Shown here: one piece after another, positions 7,845-15,097 of the stretch
Position numbering within the stretch: position 1 is the first letter of the stretch
How the letters are laid out: every line of letters starts with the position of its first letter
Origin: Mycobacterium sp. NAZ190054
GTDB lineage: Bacteria > Actinomycetota > Actinomycetes > Mycobacteriales > Mycobacteriaceae
NCBI RefSeq assembly: GCF_001545925.1
Contig: NZ_LMVQ01000124.1
Coordinates: 1 to 40,439 of the forward strand
DNA: 40,439 bases
Reading direction: 5' to 3'
Position numbers and translations under genes: made by a program
The notes under the pieces: model-generated
Told to the model about the DNA's origin: nothing
What the model saw: only the letters and a program-made list of their open reading frames with translations
Database searches by the model: none

Positions 7845-7876
7845 GACAGTGATGACGGTCGACCGTGATCACTGTC
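7845..7876. promoter_or_regulatory. 32-bp near-perfect palindrome between regulator and hsp20
   Basis: The dyad is GACAGTGAT, G, ACGGTCGACCGT, G, ATCACTGTC. The outer 9-bp arms are exact reverse complements, the inner 12-mer is a perfect palindrome, and only the single G-G pair breaks the symmetry. It is centred at 7860/7861, about 80 bp upstream of the GAF-ANTAR start and about 270 bp upstream of hsp20. Such a long dyad is best explained as an operator for a dimeric or tetrameric DNA-binding protein. The protein that binds it is unknown. Confidence 0.6.
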
Positions 7877-8036
7877 GAGGTCTCGTCGGTTCAGACTGCG
7901 AGCCGGCGGGGCCGCCCGCCCTTCCGATCACCGTGTCAGGTGTGGTACCCCGTCCAGCCGATTGCGAGTCCTGGAAACGCTGGCTCAAACGCCCAGGACC
8001 ACGCCGTGCGACGCCCGAAAATTCCCCCGGCAGGGG
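7877..8036. other. Intergenic region upstream of hsp20
   Basis: Part of a 354-bp gene-free stretch (7782-8135) between divergent genes. I see no convincing coding pattern; the short frames here have no ribosome binding sites and no recognisable protein. The identifiable elements of the full stretch, the hairpin, the 32-bp dyad, the CIRCE element and the leader stem, are listed separately. Confidence 0.5.
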
Positions 8037-8063
8037 CTAGCACTCTCCAAGTGAGAGTGCTAA
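8037..8063 (+). promoter_or_regulatory. CIRCE element (HrcA operator)
   Basis: TAGCACTC (8038-8045), nine bases, GAGTGCTA (8055-8062) followed by A is the CIRCE inverted repeat TTAGCACTC-N9-GAGTGCTAA with one mismatch (C at 8037). CIRCE is the operator of the heat-shock repressor HrcA, known in actinobacteria upstream of groEL operons. Here it lies 73 bp upstream of the hsp20 start. TAATCT at 8061-8066, overlapping the right arm, is a plausible -10 element, so bound HrcA would block the promoter. Confidence 0.88.
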
Positions 8064-8089
8064 TCTCGCTGGTGCACAGTGATTTGGCT

Positions 8090-8108
8090 GCCCGCCAGGG
8101 TGGCGGGC
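8090..8108 (+). other. Stem-loop in hsp20 leader
   Basis: An 8-bp perfect stem GCCCGCCA / TGGCGGGC with loop GGG lies 12 bases upstream of the AGGAGGT ribosome binding site of hsp20. It does not cover the ribosome binding site. It could stabilise the mRNA or shape temperature-dependent translation, but nothing in the sequence proves this. Confidence 0.4.
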
Positions 8109-8135
8109 TCTGAGTGGCATAGGAGGTGGATTGCT

Positions 8136-8585
8136 GTGCTTCGTTTTGATCCGTTCAGTGACCTTGATGCCTTGACCCGGGGCTTGCTGAGCAGCCAGAC
8201 CGGATCAAATCGAGCCCCGCGGTTCATGCCGATGGACCTCTGCAAGATCGAGGACCACTACGTCCTGACCGCCGACCTACCCGGTGTCGATCCCGGATCG
8301 GTCGACGTGAACGTCGACAACGGCACGTTGACCATCTCGGCGCACCGCACCGCCCGGTCCGACGAGTCGGCCCAGTGGTTGGCCAACGAACGATTCTTCG
8401 GCAGCTACCGCAGGCAACTCTCGCTCGGTGAGGGCATCGACACGTCCGCGATCTCGGCGACGTACGAGAACGGCGTGTTGACGGTGACGATCCCGGTCGC
8501 CGAGAAGGCCAAACCGCGCAAGATCGAGGTCAGCCACGCAGGAAACCAGAAGTCGATCGAAACGACGACGGTCGAGGCCGGGTAG
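8136..8585 (+). CDS. Hsp20/alpha-crystallin family small heat-shock protein
   Basis: The 149-residue product begins at GTG 8136, eight bases after a strong AGGAGGT ribosome binding site. The N-terminus (LRFDPFSDLDALTRGLLSSQ, ...APRFMPMDL) is that of the mycobacterial 18-kDa antigen/Hsp20 group. The alpha-crystallin domain spans roughly residues 30-130 (DHYVLTADLPGVDPGSVDV, TLTISAHRT, ERFFGSYRRQLSLGEGIDTS, ATYENGVLTVTIPVAEKAKP), followed by a short polar tail. Small heat-shock proteins are ATP-independent holdases that keep unfolded proteins soluble. The CIRCE element upstream makes HrcA-controlled heat induction likely. It is convergent with the GNAT gene, 10 bp away. Confidence 0.94.
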   Translation: MLRFDPFSDLDALTRGLLSSQTGSNRAPRFMPMDLCKIEDHYVLTADLPGVDPGSVDVNVDNGTLTISAHRTARSDESAQWLANERFFGSYRRQLSLGEGIDTSAISATYENGVLTVTIPVAEKAKPRKIEVSHAGNQKSIETTTVEAG

Positions 8586-8595
8586 TCCGGCGGCG

Positions 8596-9192
8596 TCAGC
8601 CGTTGCGGTCCAGCCGGAAGCGCAGGCTGGACCGCACGGCCGGCCACTCGATGTCCAGGATGGAATACACGACGGTGTCCCTGCGGGATCCGTCGGGTAG
8701 CAGCTGGTGACTGCGCAGGACGCCGTCGAGCTTGGCGCCGAGGTGCTCGATCGCGGTCCGGCTCGCGAAGTTGAAGAAGTGCGTGCGGAATTCGACTGCG
8801 ACACAACCCAACACATCGAACGCGTGGCCGAGCATCAGCAGCTTGGCCTCGGTGTTGACCCCGGTCCGGCGCACCGCCTCGACGTACCACGTGTTGCCGA
8901 TCTCCAGACGCCGGTTCGCGCCGTCGACGTTGAGATAACTCGAGGACCCGACCAGCGCGCCGTCGCGACCGCGCACCACGAACGTCAGCCCTGTGTCCGG
9001 AGCCTGCCGGGCCAGCCGCATGTCGACCCAGTCTCCTGCCAGGCCCGCCTTCGGCGCCCCGGTGAACCACAGCCGGCCCAGCTCGCCGTCGGCGGCCAGG
9101 CCCTCCACCTCCGGGACATGTTCGCGGCCAAGCGGTTCCAGCGTGACCCAACGGTCACCCACCAGGGTGACGGGCTCGACGAAACCGCTCAT
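8596..9192 (-). CDS. GNAT-family N-acetyltransferase (RimJ/RimL-like)
   Basis: The 198-residue product starts at ATG 9192 (MSGFVEPVTLVGDRWVTLEP), overlapping the upstream membrane-protein stop by ATGA. It has the GNAT fold of the ribosomal-protein/peptide acetyltransferase group: LEPLGREHVPEVEGLA, GLTFVVRGRDGALVGSSSYL, an acetyl-CoA-binding-like region around NTWYVEAVRRTGVNTEAKLL, and HAFDVLGCVAVEFRTHFFNF / ASRTAIEHLGAKLDGVLRSH. It transfers an acetyl group from acetyl-CoA to an unknown amine. The tight overlap implies co-expression with the small membrane protein. Confidence 0.88.
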   Translation of the reverse strand: MSGFVEPVTLVGDRWVTLEPLGREHVPEVEGLAADGELGRLWFTGAPKAGLAGDWVDMRLARQAPDTGLTFVVRGRDGALVGSSSYLNVDGANRRLEIGNTWYVEAVRRTGVNTEAKLLMLGHAFDVLGCVAVEFRTHFFNFASRTAIEHLGAKLDGVLRSHQLLPDGSRRDTVVYSILDIEWPAVRSSLRFRLDRNG

Positions 9193-9626
9193 CGCATGCC
9201 GGCCGGCGCCGGCGACGTCCACGCCGACACCATCGCCCAGACCGACAGCACCACCGCGGCCAGCGCCAGCGCCGCGGCGACATACAGACCGTAACCGGCG
9301 GACACCGGCGGGTAGACATAGAGCCGGTAGAACCACACGGCCAATACGACCAGCACCACCGAAATCGCCAGCGCGGCCGTGGAAGCCGCCCGCCCGGAAA
9401 TCCCCCGCGCCGCCATCGCACCCGCGACCACCAAGGTCGACGCCAGCAGCACCACCAACTGACCGACCCCGAAGCCCGGTGGAGGCGCCGGCATGGCGCC
9501 GACGACCCCGCCGATCGCGTTGGCACGGCCCCCGCTCTCTGCCGAATTCAGCCACGGCAGCCATCCGCTGACAGCGACGAGGAGTGCGCACAGCGCGACC
9601 AGCCACCCCGGGAGCGCACGAGCCAT
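9189..9626 (-). CDS. Small four-helix membrane protein of unknown function
   Basis: The 145-residue product (ATG 9626; a GTG at 9635 would add three residues, but AGGG is better spaced for 9626) has four hydrophobic segments: WLVALCALLVAVSGWLPWL, GQLVVLLASTLVVAGAMAA, STAALAISVVLVVLAVWFY and GLYVAAALALAAVVLSVWAM. The WLPW motif after the first helix and the size resemble small actinobacterial membrane proteins without known function. It is coupled to the GNAT gene through a 4-bp overlap and is divergent from the cupin gene, sharing a short promoter region. Confidence 0.75.
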   Translation of the reverse strand: MARALPGWLVALCALLVAVSGWLPWLNSAESGGRANAIGGVVGAMPAPPPGFGVGQLVVLLASTLVVAGAMAARGISGRAASTAALAISVVLVVLAVWFYRLYVYPPVSAGYGLYVAAALALAAVVLSVWAMVSAWTSPAPAGMR

Positions 9627-9640
9627 GCCCCGCACCCTAC

Positions 9641-9646
9641 TAAAGT
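9641..9646 (+). promoter_or_regulatory. -10 element for a leaderless cupin transcript
   Basis: TAAAGT matches TANNNT and is followed by six bases (GAACCG) and then the ATG at 9653. This is the exact spacing at which mycobacterial transcription would start on the A of the start codon, giving a leaderless mRNA. No ribosome binding site is present, which agrees. Confidence 0.5.
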
Positions 9647-9652
9647 GAACCG

Positions 9653-10099
9653 ATGAGCGATCTTCCCGAGTGGGCGCGTCGACTCGACCTCGCGCCGCAT
9701 CCCGAGGGCGGCTGGTTCAAGGAGACGTGGCGCAGCGATCTCACCATCCCGCAGTCGGCGCTCCCGCCGGACTACACGGGGGTTCGCAACGCGGGCACCG
9801 CGATCCTGTTCCTGCTGATGCCAGGCCAGCAGTCCGCCTGGCACACCGTGCGCAGCGCCGAGCTGTGGCTCTATCACTTCGGCGGGCCGCTGGTGCTGGA
9901 GGTCGGGTCCGAGCAGGAATCGGCGACCACCCATCTGCTCGGCGCCGACCTCGCCGCCGGCGAGATCCCGCAGTTCGTGGTGCCGCCCGGACACTGGCAA
10001 CGCGCCCGACCGCGCGACGACCAACCCTGCCTGGTGAGTTGCGTCGTGGTGCCCGGGTTCGACTTCGCCGACTTCGCGCTCGGCGCGTCTACCGACTGA
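9653..10099 (+). CDS. Cupin-like DUF985 protein
   Basis: The 148-residue product matches the DUF985 cupin family in length and motifs: LDLAPHPEGGWFKETWRS near the N-terminus, GTAILFLLMPGQQSAWHTVR and AELWLYHFGGPLVLEV in the first strands, and IPQFVVPPGHWQRARP, LVSCVVVPGFDFADFAL at the C-terminus. The family forms a cupin barrel related to sugar epimerases, but its activity is not established. The start is ATG 9653 with a leaderless-type -10 upstream. The 3' end overlaps the convergent BKACE gene by 11 bp. Confidence 0.9.
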   Translation: MSDLPEWARRLDLAPHPEGGWFKETWRSDLTIPQSALPPDYTGVRNAGTAILFLLMPGQQSAWHTVRSAELWLYHFGGPLVLEVGSEQESATTHLLGADLAAGEIPQFVVPPGHWQRARPRDDQPCLVSCVVVPGFDFADFALGASTD

Positions 10100-10826
10100 G
10101 CAGCTCCACTGCGGCCGTCACCAGAGCCGCGTTGCCGTCGGCGGTGGTACCGTCCGGCAGCAGCAGGGTGTCCTCCAACCCGATGCGGGTCTGCAGTCCT
10201 CGCGCTCCGGCGTGTTCCAGTAAGGGCCAACAGCTTTCGTCGAGTCCGTGCAGCAGCACCGGCGCCGGCGACCCGGCCGCGGCGATGATGCCCAGCAGTT
10301 CGTCGGCGGTCGCGGCGTCACCGTCGGCGCCGAGTTCGATCATCACGCGCATGCAGTGCTGCGCGATGTCCGACGCCGCCCACGACTGAGCCGCCTCGGC
10401 GTGGAAGATGCCGACCTCCACCCCCAGCCCACGGCTGAGCAGCAACTCGGCCAGCTCCGGTGACCCGGGTTCGTGCCAGTTCAGCGACGTGAAGTCCGGC
10501 AGCACCGTCCAGCTCTCGACGGCCCGCAGCCGCTGCGCAGGGTCGGGCAGCGCCCAGAAGCCCGTCGTCACGCCCAGCGGCAGGCCCGGCAACGCCTGCC
10601 GTACCGCGGCCACGGCGGCATCGACCTCGCCGGCGAGCAACGAATCCACGCCGTCGGCGTTCTTCGGATGCATGTGCACGGCCCGTGCCCCTGCCCGGTG
10701 GGCGGCCACCGCTTCGGCCGCCAGTTGTTCGGGGGTGACGGGCAGGTTCGGATGCTGGTCAGGCGTGCGGGCGCCGTTGATGCACGCCTTGACGTAGCTC
10801 TGCGGACTGCGGGACATGCAGACCAT
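10089..10826 (-). CDS. BKACE-family beta-keto acid cleavage enzyme (DUF849)
   Basis: The 245-residue product begins at ATG 10826 behind AAGGA. It has the BKACE barrel motifs: KACINGARTPDQHPNLP, the metal-binding H-x-H in ARAVHMHPKNADG, LPLGVTTGFWALPDP, DFTSLNWHEPGSPELAELLL and the conserved Glu of GLGVEVGIFHAEAA. BKACE enzymes condense a beta-keto acid with acetyl-CoA and release acetoacetate plus a new acyl-CoA; the founding member is the lysine-fermentation 3-keto-5-aminohexanoate cleavage enzyme. At 245 residues it is shorter than the usual ~270-310 and belongs to a compact branch whose substrate is unknown. It stands alone, not in a lysine cluster. Confidence 0.85.
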   Translation of the reverse strand: MVCMSRSPQSYVKACINGARTPDQHPNLPVTPEQLAAEAVAAHRAGARAVHMHPKNADGVDSLLAGEVDAAVAAVRQALPGLPLGVTTGFWALPDPAQRLRAVESWTVLPDFTSLNWHEPGSPELAELLLSRGLGVEVGIFHAEAAQSWAASDIAQHCMRVMIELGADGDAATADELLGIIAAAGSPAPVLLHGLDESCWPLLEHAGARGLQTRIGLEDTLLLPDGTTADGNAALVTAAVELLSR

Positions 10827-10855
10827 CTTGACGTCCTTGGGCGTGGGGCGCGCGG

Positions 10856-10873
10856 CGCGCGGGGTACCGCGCG
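10856..10873. other. GC hairpin in divergent promoter region
   Basis: A perfect 7-bp stem CGCGCGG / CCGCGCG with a GGTA loop lies between the divergent BKACE and methyltransferase genes, 30 bp upstream of the BKACE start. It could be an operator or a structural leader; GC-rich DNA produces such stems often, so weight is low. Confidence 0.25.
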
Positions 10874-10971
10874 TACATTCACATGCGGACCGTTTTCACG
10901 TTCCCCAGGCGGGGTAGTAGAGAACCAGCGTCCCGCCCGGGCGTGACATCTCCATGCCGACAGGACACCCG

Positions 10972-11919
10972 ATGCCGAACAGCCCAACCGACCGAGTGAA
11001 TCAGACCGCTGAATCCGCCTGGCTGTCCAAATCCGCGTCTCAGACCCGAGGCTCGGACAAGAAAGAAGTCCAGTTCCACTACGACATCTCCAACGACTTC
11101 TTCAAGCTCTGGCAGGACCCGTCGCAGACCTACAGTTGCGCGTACTTCGAGCGCGACGACATGACCCTGGAAGAGGCGCAGCTCGCCAAGGTTGACCTGT
11201 CCCTCGGCAAGCTGGGCCTGGAGCCCGGGATGACGCTGCTCGACATCGGCTGCGGCTGGGGTTCGACCATCCAGCGCGCCGTCGAGAAGTACGACGTCAA
11301 CGTGATCGGGCTGACGCTGTCGGAGAACCAGAAGCAGCACATCGAGCAGAACCGGTTCCCGAACATCGACACCGGCCGCAGCATGGAGGTACGGCTGCAG
11401 CCCTGGGAGGAGTTCGAGGGCAAGGTCGACCGGATCGTGTCGATCGGCGCGTTCGAGCACTTCGGCTTCAACAAGTACGACGACTACTTCAAGAAGACCT
11501 TCAGCTGGATGCCCGACGACGGCGTCATGCTGCTACACACGATCATCATCCCCAGCGATGAGGAGATCAAAGCCAAGAAGCTGCCGTTGACGATGTCGAA
11601 GGTCCGCTTCATCAAGTTCATCATGGACGAGATCTACCCCGGTGGCCGTCTGCCGCTGGCCGCTCAGGTCACCGACGCGGCCAGGCGCAACGGCTGCACC
11701 GTGACCCGCGAGCAGCACCTGCAGCCGCACTACGTCAAGACACTCGACACGTGGGCCTCGAACCTGAAGGAGAAGAAGGACGAGGCCATCGCGATCACCT
11801 CGGAGGAGATCTACGAGCGGTTCTACAAGTACCTGTCCGGTTGCGCGGACCTGTTCCGCGACGGTTACACCGATGTCGTCCAATTCACCTGTGAGAAGCA
11901 ACAAATGACGCCGGTGTAG
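10972..11919 (+). CDS. Cyclopropane mycolic acid synthase-family methyltransferase
   Basis: The 315-residue product starts at ATG 10972 (AGGA about 7 bases upstream); ATG 10954 is a weaker alternative. After a ~30-residue unconserved N-terminus comes the SAM-dependent mycolic acid methyltransferase fold: [40 protein letters not shown], the SAM motif [52 protein letters not shown] and [11 protein letters not shown]. The residues known in CmaA enzymes to hold the active-site (bi)carbonate are present: Cys in YSCAY, Glu in AFEHF, His in LLHTI and Tyr in LQPHYVKTL. It therefore should methylate double bonds in meromycolate chains, giving cyclopropanes or related groups. The C-terminus ([16 protein letters not shown]) resembles CmaA2-type proteins; exact orthology is unclear. 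A paralogue follows at 11991. Confidence 0.92.
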   Translation: MPNSPTDRVNQTAESAWLSKSASQTRGSDKKEVQFHYDISNDFFKLWQDPSQTYSCAYFERDDMTLEEAQLAKVDLSLGKLGLEPGMTLLDIGCGWGSTIQRAVEKYDVNVIGLTLSENQKQHIEQNRFPNIDTGRSMEVRLQPWEEFEGKVDRIVSIGAFEHFGFNKYDDYFKKTFSWMPDDGVMLLHTIIIPSDEEIKAKKLPLTMSKVRFIKFIMDEIYPGGRLPLAAQVTDAARRNGCTVTREQHLQPHYVKTLDTWASNLKEKKDEAIAITSEEIYERFYKYLSGCADLFRDGYTDVVQFTCEKQQMTPV

Positions 11920-11990
11920 TAATTTGGGTACGCGCGTTACCTGAATACAGACATACGGAACTAAGTCCGCTTTTCGGATGGAGGTCGGGG

Positions 11991-12887
11991 ATGGCCAAGC
12001 GCACGGTGAACCCGCCCGAGTCGGGTAAGGACATGGAGCCCCACTTCGAAGAGGTCCAGGCGCACTACGACCTCTCCGACGACTTCTTCGGCCTGTTCCA
12101 GGACCCCTCCCGGACCTACAGCTGCGCGTATTACGAACGCGACGACATGACGCTGGCCGAGGCGCAGCTGGCCAAGATCGATCTGGCGCTGGGGAAGCTG
12201 GATCTGCGGCCGGGTATGACGCTGCTCGACATCGGTTGCGGCTGGGGATCGGTGCTCCGACGTGCGGTCGAGAAGTACGACGTGAACGTCGTCGGCCTGA
12301 CGTTGAGCCGCAACCAGTGCAAGTTCGCTCACGAACTGCTCGACGGGCTGGAGACCGAGCGGTCCCGCCGCATCCTGCTGCGCGGTTGGGAACAGTTCGA
12401 AGAGCCCGTCGACCGGATCATCAGCATCGAGGCGATCGAAGCGTTCCCCCAGGAGCGCTACGCGCCGTTCTTCAAGATGTGCGCCAGCGTGCTGCCCAGC
12501 GGCGGGCGCATGCTGCTGCAGGCGATCCTCGGGCATCCACTGAAGAAGTGGCCCGAGATGGGCATTCCGATCACGATGACCGACCTGAAGTTCATGCGGT
12601 TCATCGCCAAGGAGATCTTTCCCGGCGGTTCGGTGCCCGGTGAGGAGAACATCCTCGAGCTGTCCACCGACGCCGGGTTCATGCTGGAACACAAGCAGTA
12701 CCTGAACAAGGACTACGTGCGGACGCTCGACACCTGGGCCGAGGCGCTGGAGGCCCACCACGACGAAGCGGTCGCGGCGACGTCCGAAGAGGTCTACCAG
12801 CGGTACATGAAGTACCTGACCGGCTGCAGCGACTTCTTCAACCGCGGCATCAGCGAACTGGGCCAGTTCACGCTCGTCAAACCCTGA
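11991..12887 (+). CDS. Mycolic acid methyltransferase paralogue (UmaA/CmaA-like)
   Basis: The 298-residue product starts at ATG 11991 behind GGAGG. It is a paralogue of the preceding enzyme: DMEPHFEEVQAHYDLSDDFF, TYSCAYYERDDMTLAEAQLA, SAM motif [36 protein letters not shown] and a C-terminal CSDFFNRGISELGQFTLVKP like UmaA. It differs at active-site positions: the usual SIGAFEHF block reads SIEAIEAF (catalytic Glu kept, following His lost, as in UmaA) and the usual LLHTI block reads LLQAI (His to Gln). Cys in YSCAY and Tyr in KDYVRTL are kept. The substrate or reaction may therefore differ from true cyclopropane synthases. It ends 3 bp before the convergent ketosynthase gene. Confidence 0.9.
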   Translation: MAKRTVNPPESGKDMEPHFEEVQAHYDLSDDFFGLFQDPSRTYSCAYYERDDMTLAEAQLAKIDLALGKLDLRPGMTLLDIGCGWGSVLRRAVEKYDVNVVGLTLSRNQCKFAHELLDGLETERSRRILLRGWEQFEEPVDRIISIEAIEAFPQERYAPFFKMCASVLPSGGRMLLQAILGHPLKKWPEMGIPITMTDLKFMRFIAKEIFPGGSVPGEENILELSTDAGFMLEHKQYLNKDYVRTLDTWAEALEAHHDEAVAATSEEVYQRYMKYLTGCSDFFNRGISELGQFTLVKP

Positions 12888-12890
12888 CGG

Positions 12891-14126
12891 TCAGGGCCGG
12901 CCGAACACCAGCGAGACGTTGTGGCCGCCGAACCCGAACGAGTTGTTGATCGCGTACTGGTAGTTCCCCGGCCGCGGGCTGCCCGCCACCACGTCCAGGT
13001 TGATCTCCGGATCCAGGTTCTTCAGATTGCGCGTCGCGGGCACCACGCCGTCGCGCAGCGCCAGCAGCGTGAGGATCGACTCGACGGCGCCCACCGCGCC
13101 GACCGAGTGCCCCAGCGCCGCCTTCGGCGCGTACACCGCGGGCGCGTGAGTGCCCAGCGCGTTGTTGATCGCCACCGACTCCGCGACGTCGCCCACGCTG
13201 GTGCCGGTGGCGTGGGCGTTGACGTGGTCGATGTCGGTCGGTGACAGGCCGGCCAGCTCGATCGCCCGCGCCATCGCGTATCCCGCCCGCTTGCCGTCCG
13301 GATCGGGCGCGACCATGTGGTAGCCGTCCGAGGTGATGCTCGCCCCCATCAGGCGGCCCAGGATCCGCGCGCCCCGGGCTTTGGCGTGCGCCTCGGTCTC
13401 GATCACCAGCAGCGCGCCTCCCTCCCCGAAGACGAAGCCGTCACGGTCTTTGTCGAACGGCCGGCAGGCGCCTTGCGGGTCGTCGTTGTTGGTCGACATC
13501 ACGATGCGCATCTTGGCGAACGCGGCGATCGGCACCGCCTCGATGCGGGACTCGACTCCGCCACAGATCGCGATGTCCGCCTCGCCGAGAACGATCTGGC
13601 GCCAGGCCTGGGCCACGCCCTCGGACCCCGACGCGCACGCCGACACGGGCGTCACCATCCCGGCGCAGGCGTGGTGTTCGACTGCGACCGCGGTGGACGG
13701 GCCGCTCGGGATGTACTGCTGCACCGTGGTCGGTGCGACGGCCTGGTACCCGCGGTGGCGCAGGTCGTCGTAGGCGAAGATCATCATCTCGATGCCGCCC
13801 ATCCCGGTGCCGATCGACACCGCCAACCGGCGGGGATCGACTTCGGGTGCACCGGCGTTCTCCCAGACCCGCCGGCCGAGCACCAGCGCCATGCGCTGGA
13901 GGTAGGAATTGTTCGCGACTTCCTCGGGAGTCAGCTGGTCGTCGAACGTCTCCAGCAGGTGGCCGCCGATGCGGACCGGCAGGTCGAATTCGTCGACGAA
14001 GGAATCCTCCAGGTGACGGATTCCGCTGCGTCCCGCGAGCAGCGCCTGCCAGGTCGATTCGACGTCTGTGCCGAGTGCCGTGGTCATGGCGATCCCTGTC
14101 ACCACCACTTCCGGAAACTTCACCAT
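12891..14126 (-). CDS. KasA/KasB-type beta-ketoacyl-ACP synthase
   Basis: The 411-residue product is a FabF-class condensing enzyme close to mycobacterial KasA/Kas[81 protein letters not shown] and [20 protein letters not shown]. The catalytic triad is intact: Cys164 (SACASG), His305 (NAHATGT) and His340 (ALGHSVG). KasA/KasB extend meromycolate chains in the FAS-II system on ACP. Here the gene is not with acpM or accD6 as in the canonical kas operon but faces two mycolic-acid methyltransferases, so it is probably a paralogue for a particular chain type. The start is ATG 14126 with AGGGA just upstream. Confidence 0.92.
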   Translation of the reverse strand: MVKFPEVVVTGIAMTTALGTDVESTWQALLAGRSGIRHLEDSFVDEFDLPVRIGGHLLETFDDQLTPEEVANNSYLQRMALVLGRRVWENAGAPEVDPRRLAVSIGTGMGGIEMMIFAYDDLRHRGYQAVAPTTVQQYIPSGPSTAVAVEHHACAGMVTPVSACASGSEGVAQAWRQIVLGEADIAICGGVESRIEAVPIAAFAKMRIVMSTNNDDPQGACRPFDKDRDGFVFGEGGALLVIETEAHAKARGARILGRLMGASITSDGYHMVAPDPDGKRAGYAMARAIELAGLSPTDIDHVNAHATGTSVGDVAESVAINNALGTHAPAVYAPKAALGHSVGAVGAVESILTLLALRDGVVPATRNLKNLDPEINLDVVAGSPRPGNYQYAINNSFGFGGHNVSLVFGRP

Positions 14127-14261
14127 GGTCCCCTATGCCGCCGAGGCTGTCGCCGGTGATGCCTGTACCCGTCATTTTCCCCACGACACGCGGGTCACGC
14201 CATGGGTATGCACATTGCTGTGACTGAACAGGCGTTCAAGAAGGCGACAAGGGGGACCAGG
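14127..14261. other. Short intergenic region, nothing recognised
   Basis: This 135-bp region lies between the ketosynthase start and the VOC gene stop, both leftward. It must hold the ketosynthase promoter and any terminator of the catabolic operon, but I could not pick out a clear -10, operator or stem-loop. Confidence 0.4.
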
Positions 14262-15029
14262 TCACCTCCCGATCGAGGACAGGTTGAACGCGGCGCCGGT
14301 CGCATCCGTGACGGCGGCCAGCCTGCCGTACGGGGTGTCCTCCGCGGCGCGCACGACGGCGCCACCGTTGTCGACGACGAGCTGCACGGTCTTGTCGACG
14401 TCGTCGGCGCCGAGGAAGAAACACCAGCTCGAGGAGGCGTCGCCGATGGTGCTGCCATCCATCACACCGAGCAGCGCCGCACCGTCGAACATCGCCGTGC
14501 TGTAGCGGAATTCGTCGGAGTCGGACACGGTGTCGGTGTTCCAGCCGAAGACCGTGTGGTAGAAGCCGAGCGCGGCGGCGTAGTCGCGGGTGGTGAGCTG
14601 GTGATACACCGGCGCGCCGGGTTCGTCGACGACCTCGAATCCGCGGTGCCCGGTGGGCTGCCACAGCCCGAAGAACGCTCCCGTCGGGTCGGTCACCATG
14701 CCCATCCAGCCCTTGTCCTTGACCTCCATCGGTCCCACGCAGGAGCTGCCGCCGGCCGCGGTGGCCGCGGCGACGGCCGCGCTGATGTCGGCGGTGTGCA
14801 GGTAGGTGGTCCAGGCGTCGGGTGCGTTCCACTGCGGATCGTTGACCATCAATCCGGCGACCGGCCTGCCGTCGCGCAGTGCGGTCACGTAGCCGCCGTA
14901 GTCGGGCCCGGCCGCGTCGAAGGTCCAGCCGAAGACCGTGCCGTAGAAATCCTGCGCACGGTCGAGGTCGGAGGTGGCCAGTTCGATCCAGATGGGGGCG
15001 CCCAACGGGGCGGTGGTGCGGACGGGCAT
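14262..15029 (-). CDS. VOC-family protein with two glyoxalase-like domains
   Basis: The 255-residue product starts at ATG 15029 behind AGGAGAG. It contains two vicinal-oxygen-chelate half-modules: residues ~5-120 (APIWIELATSDLDRAQDFYG, TVFGWTFDAAGPDYGGYVTA, ...DPTGAFFGLWQP) and ~135-250 (PGAPVYHQLTTRDYAAALGF, YHTVFGWNTDTVSDSDEFRY, ...DATGAAFNLSSIGR). The DLDRAQDFYGTVFGW pattern is common in actinobacterial glyoxalase/bleomycin-resistance-like proteins, which bind metal or small ligands; the reaction cannot be deduced. It lies 68 bp downstream of the amidohydrolase and may be the last gene of the catabolic unit or an independent gene. Confidence 0.85.
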   Translation of the reverse strand: MPVRTTAPLGAPIWIELATSDLDRAQDFYGTVFGWTFDAAGPDYGGYVTALRDGRPVAGLMVNDPQWNAPDAWTTYLHTADISAAVAAATAAGGSSCVGPMEVKDKGWMGMVTDPTGAFFGLWQPTGHRGFEVVDEPGAPVYHQLTTRDYAAALGFYHTVFGWNTDTVSDSDEFRYSTAMFDGAALLGVMDGSTIGDASSSWCFFLGADDVDKTVQLVVDNGGAVVRAAEDTPYGRLAAVTDATGAAFNLSSIGR

Positions 15030-15097
15030 GTGAACTCTCCTCGGTGGTGGGGGTAGGTCACCGATGCAGACCGCAGCCACCGGGAAAACTCATCGCG

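Noticed and set aside
7865-8113. Possible small gene before hsp20
   Set aside because: No ribosome binding site or recognisable protein, and the frame runs through the CIRCE element and leader stem.
14202-15056. 284-codon plus-strand frame over the VOC gene
   Set aside because: Composition is a shadow of the two-domain VOC protein, whose ribosome binding site and motifs are on the minus strand.
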